From an uncultured Flavobacteriaceae bacterium (GTDB lineage Bacteria > Bacteroidota > Bacteroidia > Flavobacteriales > Flavobacteriaceae): DNA of 38,102 nt. Positions within the stretch are counted from its first letter, which is position 1; every line of letters starts with the position of its first letter. The stretch spans positions 1-38,102 of the forward strand of contig CAMZLD010000109.1 in assembly GCA_947311635.1 (NCBI GenBank), written 5' to 3'. The notes beneath the pieces are model-generated. The model was not told where the DNA came from, did not search any database, and saw only the letters and a program-made list of their open reading frames with translations. Both the position numbers and the translations under genes were made by a program. Of the stretch, positions 1-8,580 are shown piece after piece.

Positions 1-230
1 ATTTTTTTGTTAGACAGTTTCATAGCACCACCACAGCGGTTAGCATCTAATTGAAGGCTAAATTGTGTTTCGCTTTCTAGTTTTAAAACCACATCATTCG
101 TTTTTGGAATGTTATGATTGTTAATGACCAATTTATCTACTACCCAACTGGTGTCTAAAATTTGCTGTTTTTGTTTGGCGTTACAACTTGTTAAGATAAA
201 AGCCAATAAAATGAGGTATAGATTTTTCAT
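1..230 (-). CDS. META/HslJ-like lipoprotein, partial
   Basis: The gene starts at an ATG (complement of 228-230) and runs off the left edge, so the C-terminus is missing. The first 18 residues form a lipoprotein signal ending in the lipobox LTSC, so the product should be a lipid-anchored envelope protein. After the signal comes a Trp-containing strand (TSWVVDKLVI), an NNHNIP turn and a strand pair leading to NRCGGAMKL. This is the usual beginning of META (HslJ-like) domains, whose biochemical role is poorly known. It lies 40 bp downstream of mtaB on the same strand and may be co-transcribed with it. It is absent from the ORF track because it is incomplete. The lipoprotein call is firm; the META assignment rests on about 75 residues. 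Confidence 0.7.
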   Translation of the reverse strand, partial: MKNLYLILLAFILTSCNAKQKQQILDTSWVVDKLVINNHNIPKTNDVVLKLESETQFSLQLDANRCGGAMKLSNKK

Positions 231-270
231 ACGTTTGTTTATAATAGTTATTTCAAAAGCCGTACCAAAG

Positions 271-1602
271 TTAGTTTAAAACATGTTCATTAACCCATTT
301 AAAACGTACCAAACCATCTTCATCAATATTTGTAAGTTTAACAGTGTGTAAGGTGTTTATTAAATCTGGATTCCAAGGGGCTTTTACTTTAACGTAATTT
401 TGCGTAAAACCGTGTATAAAACCTGATTTGTTTTCACTTTCAAACAAAACTTTTAAAGTATTTCCTAATTGACTTTCATAAAAGGCTCTACGTTTTTTTA
501 CCGATAAAACGCGTAACATTTTACTGCGTTTTTTTCGTTTATTAAGAGGTACAACACCGCCCATAGTAATGGCTTCTGTATTTGGTCTTTCAGAATAGGT
601 AAAGACATGTAAATAAGAAATGTCCATTTCATTGAGGTAGTTGTAGGTTTCTAAAAAATGCGCATCAGTTTCTCCCGGAAAACCAACAATAACATCAACA
701 CCAATACAGGCATTTGGCATTGTTTGTTTTATTTTTGACACACGTTCTGTATAGACTTCTCTTAAATAGCGACGTTTCATTTTTTTAAGCAAGGCATTGC
801 TACCGCTTTGAAGTGGAATGTGAAAATGTGGTACAAATCGCTTAGATTGTGCTATAAAGGCAATGGTTTCATTTTTTAATAGGTTAGGTTCTATAGATGA
901 AATACGCAACCTACTTATACCTGCTACTTTGTCTAATGCTTGTACCAAGTCAAAGAAAGTATGTTCGTGTTTTTTATTACCAAATTCACCTTTTCCGTAG
1001 TCACCAATATTAACACCCGTCAATACAATTTCTTTAATGCCTTGTTTAGAAATTTCTTTGGCATTTTTAAGTACATTTTGCAAGGTGTCACTTCTAGAAA
1101 TACCTCGCGCTAACGGAATGGTGCAATAGGTACATTTATAATCACAACCATCTTGTACTTTTAAAAAGGCACGTGTTCTGTCTCCAACGGCATAAGATGA
1201 TACATAAAAATCGGCATCTGCTATTTCGCAAGAATGTACTTCTCCTAGATCATTTTTAGATAAATCGTTGATATAGTCGGTTACTTTAAATTTTTCTGAA
1301 GCACCTAAAACCAAATCAACGCCATGTACATTTGCTAATTCTTCGGGTTTTAACTGTGCATAACAACCAATGGCAATAATAAATGCATTTGAATTTTTTT
1401 TCAATGCATTTTTTACGATGCTTTTAAAACGTTTGTCAGCATTATCTGTTACAGAGCAGGTGTTTATGACATATATGTCAGCTTTTTCTTCAAAATCAAC
1501 TCGTGTATAGCTCTTTTTTACAAAATCTCTTGCTATGGTAGAAGTTTCAGAAAAATTTAATTTACAACCTAAGGTATAAAATGCGACTTTTTTTTGTGCC
1601 AT
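271..1602 (-). CDS. mtaB: tRNA (t6A37)-C2 methylthiotransferase MtaB
   Basis: Radical-SAM methylthiotransferase that converts t6A37 to ms2t6A37 in tRNAs reading ANN codons. The N-terminal MTTase domain carries three cysteines for the auxiliary Fe-S cluster, in TLGCKLNFSE, INTCSVTDNADKR and IGCYAQLKPEEL. The radical-SAM CxxxCxxC motif is in DGCDYKCTYCTIPLARG (residues about 150-166). A TRAM-like RNA-binding tail ends near residue 443. The length is normal for MtaB, and the N-terminal CKLN pattern separates it from MiaB and RimO. It starts with ATG and has a flavobacterial -7 word (TAAATTTG) about 23 nt upstream. It diverges from the acetyltransferase gene and precedes a META-like lipoprotein. 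Confidence 0.95.
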   Translation of the reverse strand: MAQKKVAFYTLGCKLNFSETSTIARDFVKKSYTRVDFEEKADIYVINTCSVTDNADKRFKSIVKNALKKNSNAFIIAIGCYAQLKPEELANVHGVDLVLGASEKFKVTDYINDLSKNDLGEVHSCEIADADFYVSSYAVGDRTRAFLKVQDGCDYKCTYCTIPLARGISRSDTLQNVLKNAKEISKQGIKEIVLTGVNIGDYGKGEFGNKKHEHTFFDLVQALDKVAGISRLRISSIEPNLLKNETIAFIAQSKRFVPHFHIPLQSGSNALLKKMKRRYLREVYTERVSKIKQTMPNACIGVDVIVGFPGETDAHFLETYNYLNEMDISYLHVFTYSERPNTEAITMGGVVPLNKRKKRSKMLRVLSVKKRRAFYESQLGNTLKVLFESENKSGFIHGFTQNYVKVKAPWNPDLINTLHTVKLTNIDEDGLVRFKWVNEHVLN

Positions 1603-1624
1603 GATTACTGTACATTTATAAGCA

Positions 1625-1632
1625 CAAATTTA
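1625..1632 (-). promoter_or_regulatory. putative -7 box for mtaB (TAAATTTG)
   Basis: On the minus strand TAAATTTG matches the Bacteroidota -7 consensus TAnnTTTG in the 41-bp divergent gap before mtaB. A clear TTTG -33 box at 17-19 nt is not evident, so this is tentative. Confidence 0.4.
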
Positions 1633-1643
1633 CAACAATCTAA

Positions 1644-2129
1644 ATGATATTTGAAACCGAAAGACTACGTGTTCGGAAATTAAGATTAACCGACTTAAAC
1701 CCCTTTCATGCCATGCAAAGTGACATGCAGGTTATGCAATATATTACAGGCCAAGTTGCTAGTTTAGATCAAAGTAAAGCAAAACTCAAAGCTTGGATTG
1801 ATCGTTATCAATCTAAAAAAATGGAATGGCCTTTTGCCGCAGAATTAAAAGCTTCGGAAACTTTTATTGGTATTTGCGGAATTATTGAAGCCAATGAGAT
1901 TGGCTATCGTTTTATACCTACCTTTTGGCATAAAGGTTATGGAACTGAAATTTTAAAAGGATTGATAGGTTATGCCAAACAATTAGGCTTAAAAGATTTA
2001 AAAGCCGAAGTTATTATAGAAAACAAAGCATCATTTCGACTTTTAAAAAATGCGGGTTTTACAATTGTTGAAGAAAAACTTTGCATAAATACACAATTAC
2101 CAGAATATTTAATGACATTACAACTATGA
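1644..2129 (+). CDS. GNAT N-acetyltransferase (RimJ/RimL type)
   Basis: A 161-residue GNAT-fold acetyltransferase. The start TERLRVRKLRLTDLNPF is the typical opening of the RimJ/RimL (Acetyltransf_3) group. The acetyl-CoA region is around FWHKGYGTEILKGLIGYA (about 95-113), followed by the characteristic VIIENKASFRLLKNAGF (about 123-140). The substrate cannot be predicted; relatives acetylate ribosomal protein N-termini, other proteins or small amines. Its TGA stop overlaps the next ATG (ATGA), which implies translational coupling to the ABM-domain gene. It contains two copies of the TTCGGAA word discussed in the findings, one of them the full 8-mer CTTCGGAA. Confidence 0.88.
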   Translation: MIFETERLRVRKLRLTDLNPFHAMQSDMQVMQYITGQVASLDQSKAKLKAWIDRYQSKKMEWPFAAELKASETFIGICGIIEANEIGYRFIPTFWHKGYGTEILKGLIGYAKQLGLKDLKAEVIIENKASFRLLKNAGFTIVEEKLCINTQLPEYLMTLQL

Positions 2130-2443
2130 TGAAAAATGCACCCACAAAGGCACAATACGCCGTAATTTTTATTTCAGAATTAAAAGAAAATATTGAAGGC
2201 TATGCGGAAGAAGCTGCCAAAATGGAAGCACTTGTAAAGCAACAAAAAGGTTTTGTTGGCATGGAGTCTGTTAGAGATGTAAAAGGAATTACCGTTTCGT
2301 ACTGGGAAAGTCTAGATGCCATAAAAGAGTGGAAAATGCAAGAGGCACACGCACAAGCACGCTCTAAGGGTACCAATAGTTTTTATAAAAACTATAAAGT
2401 ACAGGTTTGTAAAATTGAAAGAGCGTATGAATTTGGTATGTAG
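2126..2443 (+). CDS. ABM-domain (antibiotic biosynthesis monooxygenase-like) protein
   Basis: A small dimeric alpha+beta barrel protein of about 105 residues. The ORF track extends upstream, but the ATG at 2126 overlaps the preceding stop (ATGA) and gives the normal family length. Supporting features are AQYAVIFISEL, the helix KMEALVKQQKGFVGMESVRD and the strand TVSYWESLDAIKEWKMQEAH, which are typical of ABM proteins. Members of this family include heme-degrading and quinol monooxygenases, and many are uncharacterised. No metal or heme ligand can be assigned with confidence. Its 3' end overlaps the following lipoprotein gene by 17 bp, so three genes are stacked in one transcript. Confidence 0.8.
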   Translation: MMKNAPTKAQYAVIFISELKENIEGYAEEAAKMEALVKQQKGFVGMESVRDVKGITVSYWESLDAIKEWKMQEAHAQARSKGTNSFYKNYKVQVCKIERAYEFGM

Positions 2444-4052
2444 TAAATGGTATTTTTCAGTTTTTAGTTCTCTATTGTTACTTGTAAGTTTGCTTTTTAC
2501 TGCTTGCTCTAAACAGCAAAGTTCTTTTACAGATAATGATGTGTTTCGGTATAATGAGCATGCAAATATTAGTTCTTTAGACCCTGCTTTTGCAAAAAAC
2601 AATGCCAATATTTGGGCTGTAAATCAGTTGTTTGAAGGCTTGGTGCAGTTAGATGATTCGCTACATGTGCAACCTGCAATTGCAAAAAATTGGAAAATTT
2701 CTCAAGACGGAAAAATCTACACTTTCAATCTTAATAAAAACATTTTTTTTCATAAACATATACTCTTCGGAAAAGATAGTACAAGAGCTGTTGTAGCTCA
2801 AGATTTTGTATATAGTTTTAATAGATTGCTATCCAAAAAAGTGGCTTCTAGCGGTAAATGGGTTTTAAATAATGTAGCAACTTACCAAGCTGCAAATGAT
2901 AGTACGTTTGTTATTCAGTTAAAAAAGCCATTTCCACCATTTTTAGGTTTGTTGGCAATGAAATATTGCTCGGTAGTACCTAAAGAAGCTTTAGAATTCT
3001 TCGGAAATGATTTCCGTTCACACCCAATTGGTACAGGACCATTTAAGTTTAAACTTTGGGTAGAAAACACCAAATTAGTCTTTAGAAGAAACCAAAATTA
3101 TTACGAAAAAGATAGTGTAGGAAATAGTTTGCCTTATATAGAAGCGGTAGCTATTACCTTTTTACCAGATAAGCAAAGCGAATTTTTACAATTTGCACAA
3201 GGTAATCTTGACTTTATTTCAGGTCTAGATCCTTCTTATAAAGACGATTTATTAACGGTAGATGGCAAATTACAAGCGCGTTATAAAAATAGGATAAACA
3301 TGCAACGCAGTCCGTATTTAAATACCGAATATTTGGGTGTTTTTTTAGAAGACAAAGCCGCATCTGTACATTCTATTTTGATACGTAAAGCCATTAATTA
3401 TGGTTTTGATAAAACAAAGATGATTCTGTATTTACGCAATGGTATTGGTATACCCGCAGTACATGGTTTTATTCCGAAGGGATTACCAGCGTTTAATTCT
3501 CTTAAAGGCTATGAATTTAATCCAGAAAAAGCCAAAGCTTTGGTAACGCAATATCAAAAAGAAACAGGTAAAAAAAACGTACATATTACCATTGCAACCA
3601 ATGCACAATATGCAGATTTGTGCGAGTATATACAAAAGCAATTACAAGCCATTGGTCTTGAAACAAAAATTGATGTACTGCCACCGCCAGTATTGCGAAG
3701 CGATAAAAAAGCAGGTAAATTACCTGTTTTTAGGGCAAGTTGGGTTGCAGATTATCCAGATGCAGAAAATTATTTATCATTATTTTACAGTCCAAATTTC
3801 ACACCCAATGGACCAAATTATACGCACTTTAAAAACACTCAATTTGATCGATGGTATGAACAATCAATAAGCACAACAGATACACAAAAACGCTTAAAAC
3901 TTTACCAACAAATGGATAGCTTAATAGTAGCAAAAGCGCCTGTTGTACCTTTGTATTATGATGAGGTGGTGCGCTTTACTCAAAAAAATATACGCGGTTT
4001 AGGTATGAATCCTGTTAATTTGTTAAAGCTGAAAAGGGTTAGGAAGAAGTAA
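2427..4052 (+). CDS. ABC-type oligopeptide/dipeptide substrate-binding lipoprotein
   Basis: A family-5 extracellular solute-binding protein (DppA/OppA type) of about 541 residues, anchored as a lipoprotein. The signal LLLLVSLLFTAC is followed by Ser and Lys. Family landmarks are YNEHANISSLDPAF, NQLFEGLVQLD, AVVAQDFVYSFNRLLS, HPIGTGPFKFKLW, RKAINYGFDK and the C-terminal DSLIVAKAPVVPLYYDE. The ORF track begins at a TTG; the ATG at 2427 (MNLVCSKWYF) places the signal peptide properly. No permease or ATPase gene is adjacent, so it is an orphan binding protein. A relic of the 224-bp repeat lies just downstream. Confidence 0.9.
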   Translation: MNLVCSKWYFSVFSSLLLLVSLLFTACSKQQSSFTDNDVFRYNEHANISSLDPAFAKNNANIWAVNQLFEGLVQLDDSLHVQPAIAKNWKISQDGKIYTFNLNKNIFFHKHILFGKDSTRAVVAQDFVYSFNRLLSKKVASSGKWVLNNVATYQAANDSTFVIQLKKPFPPFLGLLAMKYCSVVPKEALEFFGNDFRSHPIGTGPFKFKLWVENTKLVFRRNQNYYEKDSVGNSLPYIEAVAITFLPDKQSEFLQFAQGNLDFISGLDPSYKDDLLTVDGKLQARYKNRINMQRSPYLNTEYLGVFLEDKAASVHSILIRKAINYGFDKTKMILYLRNGIGIPAVHGFIPKGLPAFNSLKGYEFNPEKAKALVTQYQKETGKKNVHITIATNAQYADLCEYIQKQLQAIGLETKIDVLPPPVLRSDKKAGKLPVFRASWVADYPDAENYLSLFYSPNFTPNGPNYTHFKNTQFDRWYEQSISTTDTQKRLKLYQQMDSLIVAKAPVVPLYYDEVVRFTQKNIRGLGMNPVNLLKLKRVRKK

Positions 4053-4087
4053 ATCTTTTAGATTGCTTTTCATTATTTGGTGAAATT

Positions 4088-4146
4088 AAGTCTTTACTTT
4101 TTTTTCTAATGGCGAATCGGTTTTATATCTTTAGTCAAACACGAAC
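4088..4146 (+). repeat. decayed relic of the 224-bp interspersed element (right end)
   Basis: About 55 bp beginning AAGTCTTTACTTTTTTTTCT aligns with the right third of the intact elements (AAGTCTTTTATCTTTCGTCT) through to the ATCTTTAG...ACAC terminus, at roughly 70% identity by eye. The left part is missing or too decayed to trace. It sits between the convergent ends of the peptide-binding lipoprotein and the EEP hydrolase. Confidence 0.65.
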
Positions 4147-4152
4147 AACCTT

Positions 4153-5166
4153 TTAATGCACAGCAATTCTCGCCATAATAGGAAAGTGGTCAGAGTACTT
4201 TACTTTGTAAGTTTTAAAATGGTTGACTTCAATTTTTGAATCTACCAAGATAAAATCAATACGTAATGGTGCCCAGTAATTAAAAGTACTTCCAAAACCT
4301 TGACCAGCAATTTCAAAAGCATCATTTTTAGCTGCTTTTAATTGTTTGTAAGCCCAAGAAAAAGCGGTATTGTTAAAATCGCCGCAGGTAATAATTTTGT
4401 ATTTGCACTTTTTTTGATGTGCCAATATTTGATGAACTTGTACCGCTTGTTTTTTAAATGCATTTTTAAGGCGACCAATTAATTTATCACTAGTTGCTTG
4501 ACCAAAATTTTGCTTATTGGGATTGATTTTAAGCGATTCTAAATGAATGTTATAAACTCTAAGAGTATCTTTATCTTTAACAATATCTGCAAAAATGGCA
4601 TTGTTGCTAGAGTTTTTAAAATCTAATGAGCCGGTCTTAATAATTTGATATTTAGAGTAAATAGCCTGTCCAAATGAGCTTTGTTCATTTCTGCGTTTTA
4701 CATATTTATACGGAAAGTTTATTTCTTCTTTTTGTTTCGGATCAAACTCTTGAAAACAAATAATATCAGGTTTTTTTTCGCTTATAAAATCAAAAATTTT
4801 TGTCTTTACATTGTCTTCTTTAATCCAGTCATATAAATTAAATAAACGCACATTATAAGACATAATTTTGGTGTCTTTTTCTTGAAGCACTTTTTTGTCT
4901 TCAATCTTATATAAGCTTGTAATTTGCTGATATCCTATTGCTAGTATGACGAAAGATAAGAAAAATTGTTTTTTAAATTTTACGAGCCAATATATTAAAA
5001 ATAAGATGTTTATTACAATTAATAAAGGTGCTAATAAACTTAAAACCGCAAGTATTGGTAATTTTTCTGGCGAAATAAAAGGCAAAGCATAGCTAATCAA
5101 TAAAGCAAAGCCAACTATTGAGTTTAGTAGAAAAATGAATTTGTTTGGTAGACTAAGTTTTTTCAT
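4153..5166 (-). CDS. membrane-anchored endonuclease/exonuclease/phosphatase (EEP) family protein
   Basis: Residues about 10-90 contain three hydrophobic segments. A C-terminal EEP (DNase I-like) domain of about 240 residues follows. Catalytic landmarks are SYNVRLFNLYDW, IICFQEFDP (metal-binding Glu), YNIHLESLKIN, ITCGDFNN (Asp/Asn) and YSDHFPIMARI (Asp-His). The substrate is unknown; the fold serves nucleases, phosphatases and sphingomyelinases. Its ATG overlaps the stop of the rhomboid gene (ATGA), so it is the last gene of the mutL-rhomboid-rhomboid-EEP run. It is a family relative of the secreted EEP protein at 28.4 kb. Confidence 0.88.
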   Translation of the reverse strand: MKKLSLPNKFIFLLNSIVGFALLISYALPFISPEKLPILAVLSLLAPLLIVINILFLIYWLVKFKKQFFLSFVILAIGYQQITSLYKIEDKKVLQEKDTKIMSYNVRLFNLYDWIKEDNVKTKIFDFISEKKPDIICFQEFDPKQKEEINFPYKYVKRRNEQSSFGQAIYSKYQIIKTGSLDFKNSSNNAIFADIVKDKDTLRVYNIHLESLKINPNKQNFGQATSDKLIGRLKNAFKKQAVQVHQILAHQKKCKYKIITCGDFNNTAFSWAYKQLKAAKNDAFEIAGQGFGSTFNYWAPLRIDFILVDSKIEVNHFKTYKVKYSDHFPIMARIAVH

Positions 5167-5990
5167 ACTCTATTATTTCCAGCTTTAAATAAAAAGTCTT
5201 TGTCTTCTTTGCTTAGACTTTCATATCCAGATTTGCTAATTTTATCTAAAATTTGATTTATTTTTTGTTGTTTACTTGCTGTTGTTTTTCTTTTAATATT
5301 TTTAGACGATTTGTAAACAGTCTTTAAATGAGTTGGTTTTTTTTTGCTACGATGCAGTGTAGTGCCAAGCGTTTGCAATTTTGTAAATGGTTTACTTAAA
5401 TCTATTCCTTTTGTTAAAAGTAATTTGGTGAATATAAAACCAATTAAAGCTCCACCTAAATGAGATAGTTGTCCGCCTTTGTTTTCGGCACCAACTTGCA
5501 ATAAGCTAAGTCCAATCCATATTGCAGCAAGCACCCATAATTCAACGCTTCCAATAAAACGTAAACGTAGGTTGTAATGTGGTATTTTTGTAGCTATCGC
5601 TACAAAAACAGCTGTAGCAGCTGCAGAAGCACCAATGAGAATACCTTCTTGAATTCCGAAAAAGAAAAAAGCGGCGCCAGCCAAGATTCCGAAGCTATAA
5701 ACAGCAATAAACTGCGTATCGCTAAAAAAATCAAGAAATAAATTGCCAATATAAAACAAAACAATAAGATTTGATAATAGGTGAAAAAGATCTTGATGTA
5801 TAAATGCGTAGGAAATCAATGACCATGGCTTTAAAATAAACAAAGCGCTATTGGCAGGAAATGCCAACCAATTCAGAATCTTATGTTGAGATAATAGCGC
5901 AATAAAAAACACGGCAATATTGATGTAGATTATTTTTTCTACAATACTTGCATTGCGATATGCCGTTTGTATGTCTTTTAGAAAATTCAT
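5163..5990 (-). CDS. rhomboid family intramembrane serine protease with C-terminal helical tail
   Basis: A six-helix rhomboid core spans residues about 15-195. It contains the His/Asn oxyanion segment HQDLFHLLSNLIVLFYIGNLF, the catalytic serine in IGASAAATAVFVA and the catalytic histidine in QLSHLGGALIGFIF. A basic linker and a tail (INQILDKISKSGYESLSKED) follow, matching the DUF6576 type often found on Bacteroidota rhomboids. The protein acts in the inner membrane; substrates are unknown. It lies 4 bp after a second rhomboid gene and overlaps the EEP gene by ATGA. Confidence 0.9.
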   Translation of the reverse strand: MNFLKDIQTAYRNASIVEKIIYINIAVFFIALLSQHKILNWLAFPANSALFILKPWSLISYAFIHQDLFHLLSNLIVLFYIGNLFLDFFSDTQFIAVYSFGILAGAAFFFFGIQEGILIGASAAATAVFVAIATKIPHYNLRLRFIGSVELWVLAAIWIGLSLLQVGAENKGGQLSHLGGALIGFIFTKLLLTKGIDLSKPFTKLQTLGTTLHRSKKKPTHLKTVYKSSKNIKRKTTASKQQKINQILDKISKSGYESLSKEDKDFLFKAGNNRV

Positions 5991-5994
5991 TTTA

Positions 5995-6741
5995 TTAGTC
6001 CCAACGGGTATGATTCATGCTGTTTTTTTTCCAGTAAAAAGCAATGATAAAGCCAATAATAGCACCGCCAACATGTGCAAAATGTGCAACATTTCCAATA
6101 GAGTATTTGGTAATACCAAAGAATAAATCACTCGCAATAATTAAAGGAATAAAATATTTTGCGGCAATAGGTACTGGAAAGAAAATGAGTGCAAGTTTGG
6201 CATTTGGATACATTAACCCAAAAGCGACTAATACACCATAAACGGCACCAGATGCACCAACGGCTTGTCCATGGTAATTGGCGTAAAATTCTGTCATTTC
6301 AGTTTTCGGAATTGTGATGAGTGTATCATTATAAGTGCCAGAATTTAGTATTTGTTGTATGTCATTGGTAGATATACCTAGACCTATGAGTTGATTATAA
6401 ACATTATTAAATTGGTAATAATTTACAAGTGTGTAAATGATACCAGCGCCTAAACCTGCAGAGATAAAGAAAAATAAAAACTTATTACGCCCCCAAATGC
6501 GTTCTAGAGGTGTTCCAAATGCCCAAAGCGCATACATATTAAATAATATATGCATAAACATGGTTTGGCTATGCATAAACATATGTGTAAGATATTGCCA
6601 ATAACCAAACTCAGGGTTTTTAGGAAAATGTAAGGCAAATAAGCTTTGTAAATCAATGCTTGTAAGTAATTTTGGCGCAATGTATAAAATTACATTAATA
6701 ATGATTAAATGCTTTACCGCTTCGGTGATTTTTTGATTCAT
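5995..6741 (-). CDS. rhomboid family intramembrane serine protease
   Basis: A 248-residue rhomboid with the expected motifs: HMFMHSQTMFMHILFNMYALW, RIWGRNKFLFFF, the serine motif GASGAVYGVLVAFG and the histidine motif FAHVGGAIIGFIIAFYWKK. An insertion of about 45 residues (NNVYNQLIGLGISTND...) lies between the second and third helices. It is three nucleotides after mutL and four before the next rhomboid, so all are probably on one mRNA. The tandem pair differs in length and tail and looks like an old duplication rather than a recent one. Confidence 0.92.
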   Translation of the reverse strand: MNQKITEAVKHLIIINVILYIAPKLLTSIDLQSLFALHFPKNPEFGYWQYLTHMFMHSQTMFMHILFNMYALWAFGTPLERIWGRNKFLFFFISAGLGAGIIYTLVNYYQFNNVYNQLIGLGISTNDIQQILNSGTYNDTLITIPKTEMTEFYANYHGQAVGASGAVYGVLVAFGLMYPNAKLALIFFPVPIAAKYFIPLIIASDLFFGITKYSIGNVAHFAHVGGAIIGFIIAFYWKKNSMNHTRWD

Positions 6742-6744
6742 TTC

Positions 6745-8580
6745 TTAAAATTTCTTGTTTATTTCATCGATATTTATTGAGATGAATGTAGGTTTTCCAA
6801 ACGGAGATTGATTGGGCTCTTTACATAAAAACAACTTGTTTAAAATATCTTCTTGTTCTTTGTTGTTTAATGATTTTCCTACTTTAATTGCGAGGCTTTT
6901 AGACAAGCTTTTTGCCATCATGTCTAGTAGACTAAAACTACTTTCTGGTAAATCTTGTTGTAAATTAAAGAGTAATTCTTCTATAATTTGTTGTGTTTTT
7001 TCTGTAGGAAAACCAACTGGTAGTCCTTTAATAAAAATTGCTTCTGTGGCTATTTTTTCAAATTCAAAACCAATGGCTTCTAAATCGGGTTGTAGTTGTT
7101 TTATTTGAATAATTTCACTTTTGCTAAAGTGTAGGTTTAAAGGAAATAATAATTGCTGACTTGTGGCTTCTGAAATGGTTAAATTACTTAAAAAAGATTC
7201 GTATAAGATACGCTCATGGGCACGTTGTTGATGAATGTAAACAATGCCAGATTTAATGGTGCTAACAATATATTTTTGATGTAATTGTAGTGTTTTTCCG
7301 TTGGCAGTATCTTCTTCAAGAAGTGTAGTATTTAAAGGCGTGTCTAAGTTAACTTCAATATCTTGAATTTTTTGAACATCTTTATCTAAATGATTGTATA
7401 ACGTTTCCCAATTTTGTGTGGGCTTTACTAAATGTTGTTTAGAAAAGCCTTTGCTTGGGGTTGCAATTTCATCTTTAAAAGGGTTGTAACTACGATCTAC
7501 TTCTATGGTAGGCGAATTACTGGGCTTGTTTTTAAAACCGTAAGGGATGTCTAAAGAAGCGTCACGATTAAAATCTAACAAAGGCGCTACATTGTATTGT
7601 CCTAAACTATGTTTTATTGTAGAACGCAATATTTGATAAATAATTTTTTCGTTACTAAATTTTACTTCTGTTTTAGTAGGATGAATGTTTATGTCTATTT
7701 CTGAAGGTGTTACACTTAAAAATAAAAAATATGTTGGATGAAAACCAGCTGGCAATAAAGTTTCAAATGCATTGGCAACAGCATGGTGTAAATAAGGACT
7801 TTTAATAAAACGATTGTTGGCAAAAAAGAATTGCTTTCCTCTTTTTTTCTTTGCAAATTCTGGTTTTGCTATAAAACCTTCTATGGTTACAACATCTGTT
7901 TGCTCATTAATAGGTACTAATATTTCATTTGTTTTTTTTCCGAAGAGTGCTACGATACGTTGTTTAAGATTAGCGATTTTTAAATTAAATTCTTCTTTAT
8001 TGTTATTAAATAATACAAATGAAATGTTTGGATGTGCTAGTGTTATACGATGAAATTCGTCCATAATATGACGCATTTCAACAGTGTTAGATTTTAAAAA
8101 TTTACGTCTGGCTGGAATATTGTAAAACAAATTTTTAACAGCGATTGATGTGCCTGTTGGTGTTGATATAACGGTTTGTGATACAATAGTACTGCCTTCA
8201 ATTTTAATTTCTGTGCCTACTTCTTGGTTTTCTTGTTTTGTTTTAAGTGTTACATGAGCAATGGCTGCAATAGATGCCAATGCTTCTCCGCGAAAGCCTT
8301 TGGTGTTTAATTTGAATAAATCTGCTGCTGTTTTAATTTTTGAAGTGGCATGACGTTCAAAACTAAAACGTGCATCGGTTTGGCTCATACCAATACCATT
8401 ATCTATTACTTGAATAAGTAATTTACCCGCATCTTTAATAAGTAGTTTTATGTTTGTTGCTTTGGCATCTATGGCATTTTCTAATAATTCTTTAACAACA
8501 GAAGCTGGGCGTTGAACAACTTCTCCTGCAGCAATTTGATTGGCTACATGATCTGGTAATAATTGAATGATATCTGCCAT
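6745..8580 (-). CDS. mutL: DNA mismatch repair protein MutL
   Basis: The N-terminal GHKL ATPase contains VVKELLENAIDA, VIDNGIGM, FERHATSKI and FRGEALASIAAI. The middle domain includes INIHPTKTEVKF, and the C-terminal dimerisation domain covers residues about 420-611. The length of 611 residues is normal for MutL. The C-terminal endonuclease motifs are not canonical: DQHA(X)2E(X)4E is replaced by HQQRAHERILYE, and the CPHGRP-like motif reads SPFGKP. The ATG overlaps the upstream stop by one base (TAATG). Genes immediately downstream are two rhomboids and an EEP hydrolase. Confidence 0.96.
   Translation of the reverse strand: MADIIQLLPDHVANQIAAGEVVQRPASVVKELLENAIDAKATNIKLLIKDAGKLLIQVIDNGIGMSQTDARFSFERHATSKIKTAADLFKLNTKGFRGEALASIAAIAHVTLKTKQENQEVGTEIKIEGSTIVSQTVISTPTGTSIAVKNLFYNIPARRKFLKSNTVEMRHIMDEFHRITLAHPNISFVLFNNNKEEFNLKIANLKQRIVALFGKKTNEILVPINEQTDVVTIEGFIAKPEFAKKKRGKQFFFANNRFIKSPYLHHAVANAFETLLPAGFHPTYFLFLSVTPSEIDINIHPTKTEVKFSNEKIIYQILRSTIKHSLGQYNVAPLLDFNRDASLDIPYGFKNKPSNSPTIEVDRSYNPFKDEIATPSKGFSKQHLVKPTQNWETLYNHLDKDVQKIQDIEVNLDTPLNTTLLEEDTANGKTLQLHQKYIVSTIKSGIVYIHQQRAHERILYESFLSNLTISEATSQQLLFPLNLHFSKSEIIQIKQLQPDLEAIGFEFEKIATEAIFIKGLPVGFPTEKTQQIIEELLFNLQQDLPESSFSLLDMMAKSLSKSLAIKVGKSLNNKEQEDILNKLFLCKEPNQSPFGKPTFISINIDEINKKF

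Noticed and set aside
3592-3870. ORF of 92 residues on the plus strand
   Set aside because: It lies wholly within the peptide-binding lipoprotein gene in another frame and has no family features.
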